Source: Lentzea fradiae
Lineage (GTDB): Bacteria; Actinomycetota; Actinomycetes; Mycobacteriales; Pseudonocardiaceae
Assembly: GCF_900100955.1 (NCBI RefSeq)
Contig: NZ_FNCC01000016.1
Location: 124,001-188,000, forward strand
Reading direction: 5' to 3'
Length of the DNA stretch: 64,000 bases
Shown: piece after piece, positions 7,442 through 15,779 of the stretch
Numbering within the stretch: the stretch's first letter is position 1
How the letters are laid out: each line of letters opens with the position of its first letter
Translations under genes and position numbers: made by a program
The notes under the pieces: generated by a model
Databases searched by the model: none
What the model was told of the DNA's origin: nothing
What the model saw: only the letters and a program-made list of their open reading frames with translations

Positions 7442-8371
7442 GTGAATTCTTCCGCGGAACGGCCCGCGCTGGTCCCAGTAGCGCCGGGAGTCCACGCCTA
7501 CGTCCAGCCGGACGGGTCCTGGATGATCAACAACACCGGCGTGGTCCTCGGCTCCGACGACTCGCTCCTGCTCGTCGACACCACGTCCACCGAGGCGCGC
7601 AACCGCGCGTTGCTCGCCTCGGTGGCGGCCGTGACCAGCGCCGACCCCGGCTACGTGGTCAACACCCACCACCACGGCGACCACACCTTCGGCAACTGGC
7701 TCGTCCCGCCGTCCACCGTGATCATCGGCCACGAGGCGTGCCGCGAGGACGTCATCGGCTCCGGCCTGCTCGCCGCCCAGGTGCTGACCGGCCCGGACTA
7801 CGGCCACATCGAGGTCCGCCCGCCATCGCTGACCTACACGAAGTCGCTGACCCTGCACCTCGGCACACGCGTGGTCGAGCTGCACCACCCCGGCCCGGCG
7901 CACACCCGCGGCGACACCGTCGTGTGGCTGCCGGACGACCGCGTCCTGTTCACCGGCGACCTGGTCTTCGCGGGCGGACAACCGTTCCTCGCAGAGGGCA
8001 GCATCCTGGGCTACCTGTCCGCGCTCGCGTTCCTGCGCTCGTTCCACGCCGACGTCCTCGTCCCCGGCCACGGCCCGCTGCTACGCGGCGACGACATCAC
8101 CCGCGTCCTCGACGACCTCGTCGCCTACACCACCTACCTCTACGACCAGGCCAACGCCGGCCACGCCGCGGGCAAGACCCCGATGCAGGTGGCCCGCGAG
8201 GCGGAGCCGACACGCTTCGCGTCGTGGCAGGAGTCCGAGCGCTTCGTCGGCAACATCCACCGCGCCTACCACGAACTGGACGGCAAGCCGCTCACCGAAC
8301 GCGTCGACCTCGTCCGCGTGTGGACGGACATGACAGAACTCCACGGCGGCCCCATCACCTGCCACGCCTGA
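7442..8371 (+). CDS. Metallo-beta-lactamase fold hydrolase
   Basis: A 309-residue cytoplasmic enzyme with the complete zinc-binding set of the metallo-beta-lactamase superfamily: NTHHHGDHTFGN (HxHxDH motif, about residues 76-87), a histidine in GPAHTRGDT, the bridging aspartate in LFTGDLVF and the last histidine in LVPGHGP. A C-terminal ~90-residue helical extension follows. Substrate is not predictable; relatives include thioesterases, lactonases and cyclases. The GTG lies 7 nt behind TACGCT (7429-7434), so it is probably leaderless. An 11-bp hairpin follows the stop by about 45 nt. Confidence 0.85.
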   Translation: MNSSAERPALVPVAPGVHAYVQPDGSWMINNTGVVLGSDDSLLLVDTTSTEARNRALLASVAAVTSADPGYVVNTHHHGDHTFGNWLVPPSTVIIGHEACREDVIGSGLLAAQVLTGPDYGHIEVRPPSLTYTKSLTLHLGTRVVELHHPGPAHTRGDTVVWLPDDRVLFTGDLVFAGGQPFLAEGSILGYLSALAFLRSFHADVLVPGHGPLLRGDDITRVLDDLVAYTTYLYDQANAGHAAGKTPMQVAREAEPTRFASWQESERFVGNIHRAYHELDGKPLTERVDLVRVWTDMTELHGGPITCHA

Positions 8372-8631
8372 CCCGATCGATATACCGGCACGCCAGCCGA
8401 CACGCCGATGCCGACCGACGGGACATTGACGCCATCAACGTCGCCATGTCCCGTCGTCAACATCACCGTCAACATCGCAACGTCAACGTCCAGCCGTTCA
8501 CACCCGGTCATGCCACATCAACGACCTGTCGACACCGCAGGCAACTCGGGCACGTTCGCCGGACCGTTGAGCTCGAACACCACCCGACCGCGATCTGTGC
8601 CGCCCGCACGGAGGCCGGTTAAGTTCGGAAG
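8372..8631. other. Non-coding region rich in GTCAAC/CATCAACG words
   Basis: The 260 bases hold no supported gene. Besides the hairpin at 8416-8456, the stretch 8425-8540 repeats short words such as CATCAACG, GTCAACATC and AACGTCAACGTC several times. A CGATATA word lies at 8378-8384. The -10 of the next gene (TAAGTT, 8620-8625) lies at its end. Confidence 0.5.
8416..8456 (+). terminator. Hairpin in the intergenic region after the MBL gene
   Basis: CGACGGGACAT (8416-8426) pairs perfectly with ATGTCCCGTCG (8446-8456) around a 19-nt loop. No T tract follows. It is the likely end of the preceding transcript. Confidence 0.5.
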
Positions 8632-9597
8632 ATGCTGTACGACGTCGCCGACGCCACGCGCCGATATATCAGTGCGCTCGACGCCGGCCAGCGCGAACAC
8701 GCCATCCGCGCTGTCACCGACGACGACCTCAGGCACCGCTGGGCCTACACGCCGGGCACCCGTCCCGGCCTGGCCCTCGGCGACCTCGGCCGCGACCAGC
8801 GCAAAGCCGTCCACGGCATGCTCGCGACAGTCCTCAGCCCGCACGCCTACGCGCAGGCCGCGGAGGTGATGGCGCTGGAAGACGTGCTCGACCACCGTGA
8901 GGGCGGCACTCGCGACCGCCACAGCGGCGACTACTGGACGATCCTCTTCGGCACGCCCGGCAGTGACGAGCCGTGGGGCTGGCGCATCGAAGGGCACCAC
9001 CTGTCGGTCAACGTCGTCGTCGCCGAAGGCCGCATCGCGGCGACACCGTTCTTCCTCGGCGCCAACCCGTCCCGCGTCACCTACCGAGGCCACGTGGTCG
9101 GCCAGCCGCTGCGCCTGGAAGAGGAACTGGCCCGCGAACTCCTCGACCGAATGGGCCCGACCGCCCGCCGCCTCGCCGTCGTGTCGGACACGGCGCCACG
9201 CGACATCCGCACCGGGAACTCCCCGCGCATCAGTCCGTCCGAGCCGGTCGGAGTCACACCTTCACAGCTCGGCAAGCCGGCCGCCGAGCTGCTGGTCGAC
9301 CTGGTCCGCTTCTACCTCGACCGCCTCGCCTTCGAACTGGCCGACGAGGAGTTCGCCCAACTCGACCCCGAACGCCTGCACTTCTCCTGGGAAGGCTCAC
9401 TACGCCGGGGCGAGGGCCACTACTACCGCGTCCAGGGGCCAGAGCTGCTCATCGAGTACGACAACACAGCCAGCGAGGCCAACCACGTCCACACCGTCTG
9501 GCGTCGCCATTCAGGTGACTTCGGCGACGACCTCCTCGCCGCCCACTACCAGGCGTCACGGCACACTGTCGCCCGTGGAGTGGCCCAGAACAGTTGA
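8632..9597 (+). CDS. DUF3500 family protein
   Basis: A 321-residue protein matching the DUF3500 pattern: GDYWTILFGTPG, EPWGWRIEGHHLSVNVVV and PFFLGANP lie around residues 100-145, and HYYRVQGPELLIEYDN lies near the C-terminus. The biochemical role of the family is not established. The ATG lies 6 nt behind TAAGTT (leaderless). The AT-rich palindrome GATATATC at 8663-8670 lies in codons 11-13. The 3' end overlaps the endonuclease V start by 23 nt, so translation of the two is probably linked. Confidence 0.75.
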   Translation: MLYDVADATRRYISALDAGQREHAIRAVTDDDLRHRWAYTPGTRPGLALGDLGRDQRKAVHGMLATVLSPHAYAQAAEVMALEDVLDHREGGTRDRHSGDYWTILFGTPGSDEPWGWRIEGHHLSVNVVVAEGRIAATPFFLGANPSRVTYRGHVVGQPLRLEEELARELLDRMGPTARRLAVVSDTAPRDIRTGNSPRISPSEPVGVTPSQLGKPAAELLVDLVRFYLDRLAFELADEEFAQLDPERLHFSWEGSLRRGEGHYYRVQGPELLIEYDNTASEANHVHTVWRRHSGDFGDDLLAAHYQASRHTVARGVAQNS

Positions 9598-10234
9598 GGA
9601 CGCCGTCGCGACCCAAGAACGACTGCGCGGTCAAGTGATCGTCACCAGCGCCCCCGGCCTGCGCACGGACACCGTCGCCGGCCTCGACGTCGGCTACCGC
9701 GGTGACGACGAGGTCGTCGGCGTCTGCGTCGTGTTCGACGCGAAGACGCTGGACGTCCTGGACGAGGTCGTCGTGGAGGACACGACGAACTTCCCCTACA
9801 TCCCCGGCCTCTTCGCGTTCCGCGAGATGCCGGTGCTGCTCCGCGCTCTCGACAGGGTGACCGTCACCCCGGACCTGTTGGTCGCGGACGGTCAAGGTCT
9901 CGCGCACCCGCGCCGGTTCGGTCTGGCGTGTCACCTCGGCGTGCACACCGGTATCCCCAGCATCGGCGTCGCCAAGAACGCCATGGGCACCTTCACCCAG
10001 CCCGGCGAACGGCGCGGGTCGATGAGCGACCTCATCATGGACGACGAGGTCGTCGGCAGAGCACTGCGCACCCAGGACGGCGTCAAGCCCGTCTTCGTGT
10101 CGGTCGGCCATAAGATCGACCTGGACCGCGCGTGCGCCGAGGTGCTGCGCCTCGCCCCGCGCTACCGGCTGCCCGAGACGACCCGCCGCGCCGACACCCT
10201 CACGAAGCGGGCTGCTTCGTCGGGGCGAAGCTGA
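9575..10234 (+). CDS. nfi: Endonuclease V (deoxyinosine-specific)
   Basis: A 219-residue protein with endonuclease V hallmarks: GLDVGYRGDDEVVG carries the first catalytic Asp, FAFREMPVLL the catalytic Glu, PDLLVADGQGLAHPRRFG the second Asp and substrate loop, and GVAKN completes the active site. Endonuclease V cuts one base 3' of deoxyinosine (and of inosine in RNA) to start repair of deaminated adenine. The GTG at 9575 inside the previous gene gives the usual short N-terminal helix (EWPRTVEDAVATQERL). The gene overlaps DUF3500 upstream and the 3' end of lspA downstream (convergent, 35 bp). Confidence 0.9.
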   Translation: MEWPRTVEDAVATQERLRGQVIVTSAPGLRTDTVAGLDVGYRGDDEVVGVCVVFDAKTLDVLDEVVVEDTTNFPYIPGLFAFREMPVLLRALDRVTVTPDLLVADGQGLAHPRRFGLACHLGVHTGIPSIGVAKNAMGTFTQPGERRGSMSDLIMDDEVVGRALRTQDGVKPVFVSVGHKIDLDRACAEVLRLAPRYRLPETTRRADTLTKRAASSGRS

Positions 10235-10685
10235 CCAGCACGAGCAGGATCGCGCCGCAGACCAGCGCGATGTCCGCGACGTTGCCGACGAACCAGCCGT
10301 TGTAGTCGATGAAGTCGACGACGTGCCCCCGCGCGAACCCCGGCTGCCGGAACAGCCGGTCGAGCAGGTGCGTCGTCGCCCCGCCCAGCATCAACGCGAG
10401 CGCGAAAGCCCGCAGCCTCGTCTGCGGCTGCGTGCCGTATCGCGCGAGCATCACGACGGCGACGGCGGCGATGATGGTGAAGACCCACGTCGACCCCGCG
10501 CCGATGGAGAACGCGGCGCCGGGGTTGTAGAGGAGCCTGAGCTGCAGGAACTCCCCGATCACGGGGATGGGTGCGCGACCCGTCAGCGCGCTCTCGGCCC
10601 AGAACTTGGTGGCCTGGTCCAGCAGCAGCACGAGCGCGGCGATGCCCACGACGAGCGGCACGCGGCGAGAGGTGGTGGTGTCCAT
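10200..10685 (-). CDS. lspA: Lipoprotein signal peptidase II
   Basis: A 161-residue four-helix membrane aspartyl protease that removes signal peptides from prolipoproteins. The conserved blocks are present: LDQATK in the first helix, NPGAAFS, GGATTHLLDRL with the first catalytic Asp, and VVDFIDYNGWFVGNVADI with the second. The window itself codes for several lipoproteins (at 24.8, 29.5, 44.2, 44.8 and 59.6 kb) that would need it. ATG at 10685 lies 9 nt behind TACGCT (minus strand); a longer frame from 10724 runs through this promoter and is unlikely. It lies downstream of the GH4 gene on the same strand, but with its own promoter. Confidence 0.92.
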   Translation of the reverse strand: MDTTTSRRVPLVVGIAALVLLLDQATKFWAESALTGRAPIPVIGEFLQLRLLYNPGAAFSIGAGSTWVFTIIAAVAVVMLARYGTQPQTRLRAFALALMLGGATTHLLDRLFRQPGFARGHVVDFIDYNGWFVGNVADIALVCGAILLVLVSFAPTKQPAS

Positions 10686-10734
10686 TTGCGGACGAGCGTA
10701 GTTAAGAACCCCACCACTCGGCACTAGACCCTGG

Positions 10735-12039
10735 TCACGCGGTGCCCCGCCGTGCGTCGCCCCCGAACAGGAGCGGGTGCGTGTCCACGATTTTGCGAGC
10801 GACGGCGACGGAGTCGACCAGCGGATGCAACGCGAGCGCCTTCACGGCGTGCGCACGCTCACCGCTGATAGCGGCCTTGATCGTGGCGCGCTCGACGACC
10901 TTCAACGAGGTGACGAGCCCGACGCCCTCGTCAGGCACCTGGCTGACCGCGACGGGACGGGCTCCGTTGGCATCGACAAGACACGGCACCTCGACAACGG
11001 CATCGACATCTAGACAAGTCAACGTCGTCCTGTTCGGGACGTTGAGAATCAACGTCGCCCGTTTGTCGGACGCGATGGCGTGCATCAACTCAAGCGCGAC
11101 CTGGTCGTAGCCGCCGCCGTCGAGATCGTCGGCGTCACGCTCCTCATCGCGGGTCTCAGCCATGTACGTCTGCTCGCGTTCGAGGCGCGTCCGCTCCCAG
11201 CTTTCCAACGACGGCGCGTCGTAGAACCGCTTCTGCTGGTCCAGCAGGAACGCCCCACGCGACGCACCGGACGCCACCGCCTCACGCGTGAAGTAGTAGT
11301 AGTGCAGGTACTCGTTCGGAATGGCGCCCAACGAGCGCAACCACTCGGCGCCGAAGAGCTTGCCTTCCTCGAACGACTCCAGCCGCTCGGCATCGGCAAG
11401 CAAATCCGGCAGCACATCGTGCCCACGAACGTGCACACCACGCAGCCAGCCGAGGTGGTTGAGCCCGGCGTAGTCGAGCCACGCGTCCGCGACCTCCACC
11501 CCGGCAGCCCGCGCGACGCGCTTGCCGAGCCCCACGGGGGAGTCGCAGATGCCGATGACCCGGTCGCCGAGGTGCGCCGTCATGGCTTCGGTGACCATGC
11601 CGGCCGGATTGGTGAAGTTGATGACCCACGCATCCGGCGCGTGCACTGATATCCGCCGCGCGATGTCGAGCGCGACAGGAACGGTGCGCAACCCGTAGGC
11701 GACGCCGCCCGCACCGACGGTCTCTTGGCCGAGCACTCCGCATCCGGCCGCGACGCTTTCGTCCGCCGCACGTCCGCCAAGCCCGCCGACGCGGATCGCC
11801 GAGAACACGAAGTCGGCACCCCGCAACGCCTCGTCGAGGTCCGTCGACGCCGTCACAGTGGGCGCGTCCGAGACGTCGGCCGCAAGTTCGGCGAGCACTC
11901 CGCAGACCGCGGCGAGCCGGGAGGCGTCGAGGTCGTGCAGAACGACCTCCGTGACGCGGCCGGGAGACCTGTCGGCGAGCAGTGCGCGATACACCAGCGG
12001 CACACGGAAGCCACCTCCGCCCAGGATGACCAGCTTCAT
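10735..12039 (-). CDS. GH4 family 6-phospho-beta-glucosidase-like enzyme
   Basis: A 434-residue NAD+- and Mn2+-dependent glycosidase of family GH4. The N-terminal Rossmann motif ILGGGGFRVP binds NAD. INFTNPAGMV and GICDSPVG (with the metal-binding Cys) and GLNHLGW with a metal-binding His complete the family pattern. These enzymes cleave glycosides through transient oxidation at C3. The sequence fits the 6-phospho-beta-glucosidase branch, although no phosphotransferase transporter is adjacent, so the natural substrate is uncertain. The start is an ATG with no clear ribosome site. The next gene upstream is divergent. Confidence 0.85.
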   Translation of the reverse strand: MKLVILGGGGFRVPLVYRALLADRSPGRVTEVVLHDLDASRLAAVCGVLAELAADVSDAPTVTASTDLDEALRGADFVFSAIRVGGLGGRAADESVAAGCGVLGQETVGAGGVAYGLRTVPVALDIARRISVHAPDAWVINFTNPAGMVTEAMTAHLGDRVIGICDSPVGLGKRVARAAGVEVADAWLDYAGLNHLGWLRGVHVRGHDVLPDLLADAERLESFEEGKLFGAEWLRSLGAIPNEYLHYYYFTREAVASGASRGAFLLDQQKRFYDAPSLESWERTRLEREQTYMAETRDEERDADDLDGGGYDQVALELMHAIASDKRATLILNVPNRTTLTCLDVDAVVEVPCLVDANGARPVAVSQVPDEGVGLVTSLKVVERATIKAAISGERAHAVKALALHPLVDSVAVARKIVDTHPLLFGGDARRGTA

Positions 12040-12352
12040 GCTTCGACCACGTCCATTCCGGCATCGACCGCAGTGCGCACAGCGCCACCGATCCTACATT
12101 TCCGCTACGACGCACGACGAATTGCGAAGACCCTGCCGGACGGATGGTGCGCGCCCGCTGTTCAACAGAGTCAACCGGCGCCGTGCAACTGAGGCCAGCG
12201 CGTCCGTGCAAGCGTTCCCGCAGCTCACGCCGTCAGGAGGACAGGTCGTTCAAGGGGTTTCGCGCGCGGCAGATTCATGCTACAAAGAATGGCTTTGCGC
12301 TTTCGGAATGAATTTTCCGAGAAGATGGATTTATTGTATCACAGGGGGCAAG
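12040..12352. other. Divergent intergenic region with AT-rich helR leader
   Basis: The 313 bases between the GH4 and helR starts are ordinary up to about 12280, then turn AT-rich to 12345. That part holds the inverted repeat TCGGAA-N6-TTCCGA (12303-12320) and a TATTGT -10-like hexamer (12332-12337). I looked for the rifamycin-associated palindrome known upstream of helR genes elsewhere and did not find it. An in-frame ATG at 12308 exists but its codons are unlike the gene. Confidence 0.45.
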
Positions 12353-14377
12353 GTGTTGGCGAGCGAACAGGCACGGATCACCGCTCTGTATGAAAAGCTC
12401 GATCAGGAACGGAACAAAGCGGCCGAGAACCTCGCGGCCGCACTGCGCGACACCACCACGCACCGGCTGGACCGGGAGGCCGCCGTAGACGCGTTCACGA
12501 GGCAGGTCAGCAAGTACCGCGCCGCCGAGGAAGGACTGTGCTTCGGCCGCATCGACTCGGAAGGGGGCGGCTGCGCCTACATCGGGCGCGTCGGCCTGTT
12601 CGACGACGACTACAACCCGATGCTGCTCGACTGGCGAGCACCGGCGGCACGGCCGTTCTACACGGCGACCTCCGCGAACCCCGAAGGCGTCGTCCTACGC
12701 CGGCACTACCGAGTGCGTGACCGTCAGCTACGAGACTTCCACGACGACGAACTGCTGACCGACACGACAGCACTGCTCGACGCCCTCAACGCACCCCGCA
12801 GCGCGACGATGCGCGACATCGTGTCGACCATCCAGGCCGAGCAGGACGAGATCATCCGGTTCTCGGGTCCTGGCGTGCTGGTGATCGAGGGCGGCCCCGG
12901 CACCGGCAAGACCGCGGTAGCCCTGCACCGCGTGGCCTACCTGCTGTACACGCGCCGAGAACGCCTGTCCCGGCACGGCGTGCTGATCGTCGGCCCGAAC
13001 ACAGGCTTCCTGCGCTACGTCGGTGACGTCCTGCCGTCCCTGGGGGAGACCGACGTCGTCTTCGCTACACCCGGCGAGCTCTACCCCGGCGTCGCCACGG
13101 ACGCCGAGGACAGTCCGTCGGTCCAACGCCTCAAAGGCGACCTGTCCGTCCTGGACCTGCTTGCCGTCGCCGTCGCCGACAGACAGGAGCTCCCCGACGA
13201 ACCCATCGGCATCGAACTGGAGGACGTCGTCGTCCCGCTCGACGCACACATCGCCGCCGTCGCCCGCGAGAAGACCCGCTACTACGGGCTGCCGCACAAC
13301 GCCGCCCGCAAGTACTTCTTCCTGGCGCTCGCCGAGGAGCTGGTCGCCCCGGCGATGCGCCTGATCGGCGTCGACTGGCCCGAGATCGAAGAGGATGTCC
13401 GCCACGAGCTCCGCTCCAGCTCAGAACTGCGCGCGGCCGTCGACCGGCTGTGGCCGCTGCTCACCCCGCAACAGCTGCTCGCCGACCTGTACGCGGGCCG
13501 CTGCTTCCGCATCGGCGTGCCGGAGCTGTACCGCGAGGACGCCGACGCCTGGACGGTGTCCGACGTGCCGTTGCTCGACGAACTCGCCGACCTCCTCGGC
13601 TCCGACGGCACGGCGGAACGCGCCGCCAAGCGCGAGGAGGAGGAACAACTCGAATACGCCCGCGGAGTGATGGACGTCCTGTCCATCGACAAGCGCGCCG
13701 ACTCCGACGAGTACATCGTCACCGACTTCGTCAACGCCGACGTACTGGCCGCCCGCCACGAGGTCCGCGACCACCGCTCTCTCGCCGAGCGCGCCGCCGC
13801 CGACCGCACGTGGACGTACGGGCACGTCGTCGTCGACGAAGCACAAGAACTGTCGCCAATGGACTGGCGCGTGCTGCTGCGGCGCTGCCCGAACAAGTCC
13901 ATGACCGTCGTCGGCGACCTCGCCCAGCGCCAGGCCGCAGGCGGTGTCCGCAGCTGGGGCTCGGTGTTCGACCGGTTCACCTACCGTCGGCTCGAGGTCA
14001 ACTACCGCACGCCCGGCGAGATCATGGAGGCTGCGGTCCCGGTCCTGAAGCTTGTCGACCCTGACGCGACGGCACCGGTCTCGGTGCGCAGGACAGGCGT
14101 GAGGCCGTGGGCCCGCCGCGTAACCGATATATCGGCCGCAGTCCGCGACGAACTCGACGCCCACGCGGCGGAACACGACGACCGCACGATCGTCGTCATC
14201 GGCGAAGGCTGGATGCCGCCGCGCTCGTCGAAAGGACTGGAGTTCGACGTCGTCCTCGTCGTCGAACCCCAGCGCATGTCACCCAGTGAGCTGTACGTGG
14301 CACTGACGAGAGCGACTCAACGGCTCGGAGTCCTGCACACCGAGCCGTTGCCGCGTCACCTACGAGGTCTCCTCTGA
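12353..14377 (+). CDS. helR: HelD/HelR-type RNA polymerase recycling motor ATPase
   Basis: A 674-residue superfamily 1 helicase-like ATPase. After an N-terminal coiled coil (residues 1-60, LYEKLDQERNKAAENLAAAL) and the DWRAPAARPFY block come Walker A GGPGTGKT at about residue 180, motif II DEAQE at about 495, VVGDLAQRQ, and the C-terminal KGLEFDVVLV and YVALTRATQRLGV. This order and spacing fit the HelD-family proteins of actinobacteria, which pull stalled RNA polymerase off DNA; the HelR branch also displaces rifamycins. The start is GTG 12353 or TTG 12356, behind GGGGG (12344-12348). A GATATATC palindrome lies inside the gene at 14126-14133. The 3' end overlaps cutA by 18 bp. Confidence 0.82.
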   Translation: MLASEQARITALYEKLDQERNKAAENLAAALRDTTTHRLDREAAVDAFTRQVSKYRAAEEGLCFGRIDSEGGGCAYIGRVGLFDDDYNPMLLDWRAPAARPFYTATSANPEGVVLRRHYRVRDRQLRDFHDDELLTDTTALLDALNAPRSATMRDIVSTIQAEQDEIIRFSGPGVLVIEGGPGTGKTAVALHRVAYLLYTRRERLSRHGVLIVGPNTGFLRYVGDVLPSLGETDVVFATPGELYPGVATDAEDSPSVQRLKGDLSVLDLLAVAVADRQELPDEPIGIELEDVVVPLDAHIAAVAREKTRYYGLPHNAARKYFFLALAEELVAPAMRLIGVDWPEIEEDVRHELRSSSELRAAVDRLWPLLTPQQLLADLYAGRCFRIGVPELYREDADAWTVSDVPLLDELADLLGSDGTAERAAKREEEEQLEYARGVMDVLSIDKRADSDEYIVTDFVNADVLAARHEVRDHRSLAERAAADRTWTYGHVVVDEAQELSPMDWRVLLRRCPNKSMTVVGDLAQRQAAGGVRSWGSVFDRFTYRRLEVNYRTPGEIMEAAVPVLKLVDPDATAPVSVRRTGVRPWARRVTDISAAVRDELDAHAAEHDDRTIVVIGEGWMPPRSSKGLEFDVVLVVEPQRMSPSELYVALTRATQRLGVLHTEPLPRHLRGLL

Positions 14378-14674
14378 CACCCACGCGAGGTAGTCGTCGT
14401 TGCCCCCGACAACGGGGGTGACGACGACCTCGGGGACGTCATAGCTGTGCTGTGACTTGATGTGCGTGACGAGTTCATCGGCACGACCAGCGGACGTCTT
14501 CACGACGCACTGCCATTCCACGTCGACGCGCACCTCTCCGTCCCACCGGTAGACGCTCCGAATCGGCACGATCTGCACGCAAGCGCCGAGCCGCGCCTCG
14601 ACGATGTTCTTCGCCAACGACTCCGCGGCTTCGACGGAGTCGACAGTCGTCGTCACCACGCACACATCACTCAC
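14360..14674 (-). CDS. cutA: CutA1 divalent cation tolerance protein
   Basis: A 104-residue ferredoxin-like trimeric protein. CVVTTTVDSVEAAESLAKNIVEARLGACVQI at the N-terminus and the SVYRWDGEV and SYDVPEVV segments are characteristic of CutA1. Family members are linked to copper tolerance but their molecular role is unsettled. Its GTG start overlaps the stop of the adenosine deaminase gene as GTGA (14671-14674), so the two are translationally coupled. The 3' end overlaps helR on the other strand. Confidence 0.92.
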   Translation of the reverse strand: MSDVCVVTTTVDSVEAAESLAKNIVEARLGACVQIVPIRSVYRWDGEVRVDVEWQCVVKTSAGRADELVTHIKSQHSYDVPEVVVTPVVGGNDDYLAWVSEETS

Positions 14675-15672
14675 AGCGCGTCGATCTCCTTCAGCAACTG
14701 GTCTTTCAATTCCGCCGACGCGTACGACACGCGCACTGCGGTCCGTGCCAGTTCAGCGAGGTCGTCACGTCCGAACCCGAACCGTTCATGGCACAGCGAA
14801 TATTCCTGGTCGAGGTCGGTGTGGAACATGCCGGGGTCGTCGGTGCTGATGGTCATCGGCACCCCGGCCTCCACCAGTTGCGGCAAGGGGTGCTCGTCCC
14901 ATGACTTCACGGCCCCGGTGCGGATGTTCGACGTCGGGCACATTTCGAGGGCGACGCCCTCGTCAGCGAGATGTCGCACCAACTCCGGATCCTGCACGGC
15001 GCTCACACCGTGCCCGATCCGTTCCGCACGCAGGTCCTGCACCGCGGCCCAGATCTCGCTCGGTGGCGAGGTCTCGCCGGCGTGCGGCACCATGTGCAGC
15101 CCGGCGTCCCGCGCCATCGCGAACGCATCGCGGAACTTGGCCCGGGGCGAGTCCGACTCGAACCCCGCCAACCCGAACCCGACCAAGCCCTCTGGCCTGT
15201 ACTCGGTCGCGAACCGCGCACTCGTCATGCCCCAGTCGCGATCCCAGATACCGGGCACGTCGAAAATCCACTGCAACGTCACGCCGTGCACCGCGAGCGC
15301 TTCTTGGCGCCCCGCTGCCAACGCCTCGACGAGCTCGTCAGGAGCAATGCCAGCCCGCAGATGGCTCGTGGCGCTGATCGTCAGCTCCGCGTACCGGACG
15401 TTGCTGCGTGCGGCGTCACGGGCGTATCCGACGATGAGCGTGCGGACATCCTCGCCCGTTGTGACGAGGTCGTTGACGACGCTATAGACGTTGATGAAGT
15501 GCCGGAAGTCCGTGAACTCGTAAAACCGTCGCAGTGCTGTCTCGTCGGTCGGCACAGGTCCGTCGGGGTGGTTGCGGGCGAGCGTGAGGACGGTGTCGAC
15601 TGAAGCCGCACCCACAAGGTGGACGTGCAGCTCGGCCTTCGGCAGCGCACGGACGAAGTTGGAAATGGGCAC
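14671..15672 (-). CDS. Adenosine deaminase family protein
   Basis: A 333-residue TIM-barrel amidohydrolase. Zinc ligands and catalytic residues are visible: AELHVHLVGA near residue 14, MVPHAGE with the catalytic His and Glu, ERIGHGVSAV, and STDDPGMF with the zinc-binding Asp. It would deaminate adenosine (or a modified adenine) to inosine in purine salvage. The start is GTG at 15672, giving PISNFVRALPKAELHVHL; the frame continues upstream but into the divergent promoter. It is translationally coupled to cutA downstream. Adenosine versus related substrates cannot be decided by eye. Confidence 0.85.
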   Translation of the reverse strand: MPISNFVRALPKAELHVHLVGAASVDTVLTLARNHPDGPVPTDETALRRFYEFTDFRHFINVYSVVNDLVTTGEDVRTLIVGYARDAARSNVRYAELTISATSHLRAGIAPDELVEALAAGRQEALAVHGVTLQWIFDVPGIWDRDWGMTSARFATEYRPEGLVGFGLAGFESDSPRAKFRDAFAMARDAGLHMVPHAGETSPPSEIWAAVQDLRAERIGHGVSAVQDPELVRHLADEGVALEMCPTSNIRTGAVKSWDEHPLPQLVEAGVPMTISTDDPGMFHTDLDQEYSLCHERFGFGRDDLAELARTAVRVSYASAELKDQLLKEIDAL

Positions 15673-15779
15673 GGCCCATGCTCTCAGGTCAAGGGCCGTT
15701 CGACGGGTGACACGCCTTGCGGTCAGGGGGAAGGGTGCAGGGCGAATCCTGTCCCTGGCTTCCGCATTGGGGGTGCCTC

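Noticed and set aside
12308..12352. Upstream in-frame ATG that would extend helR by about 15 residues
   Set aside because: The stretch is AT-rich with codons unlike the gene, contains the probable -10, and a ribosome site sits directly before GTG 12353 / TTG 12356.
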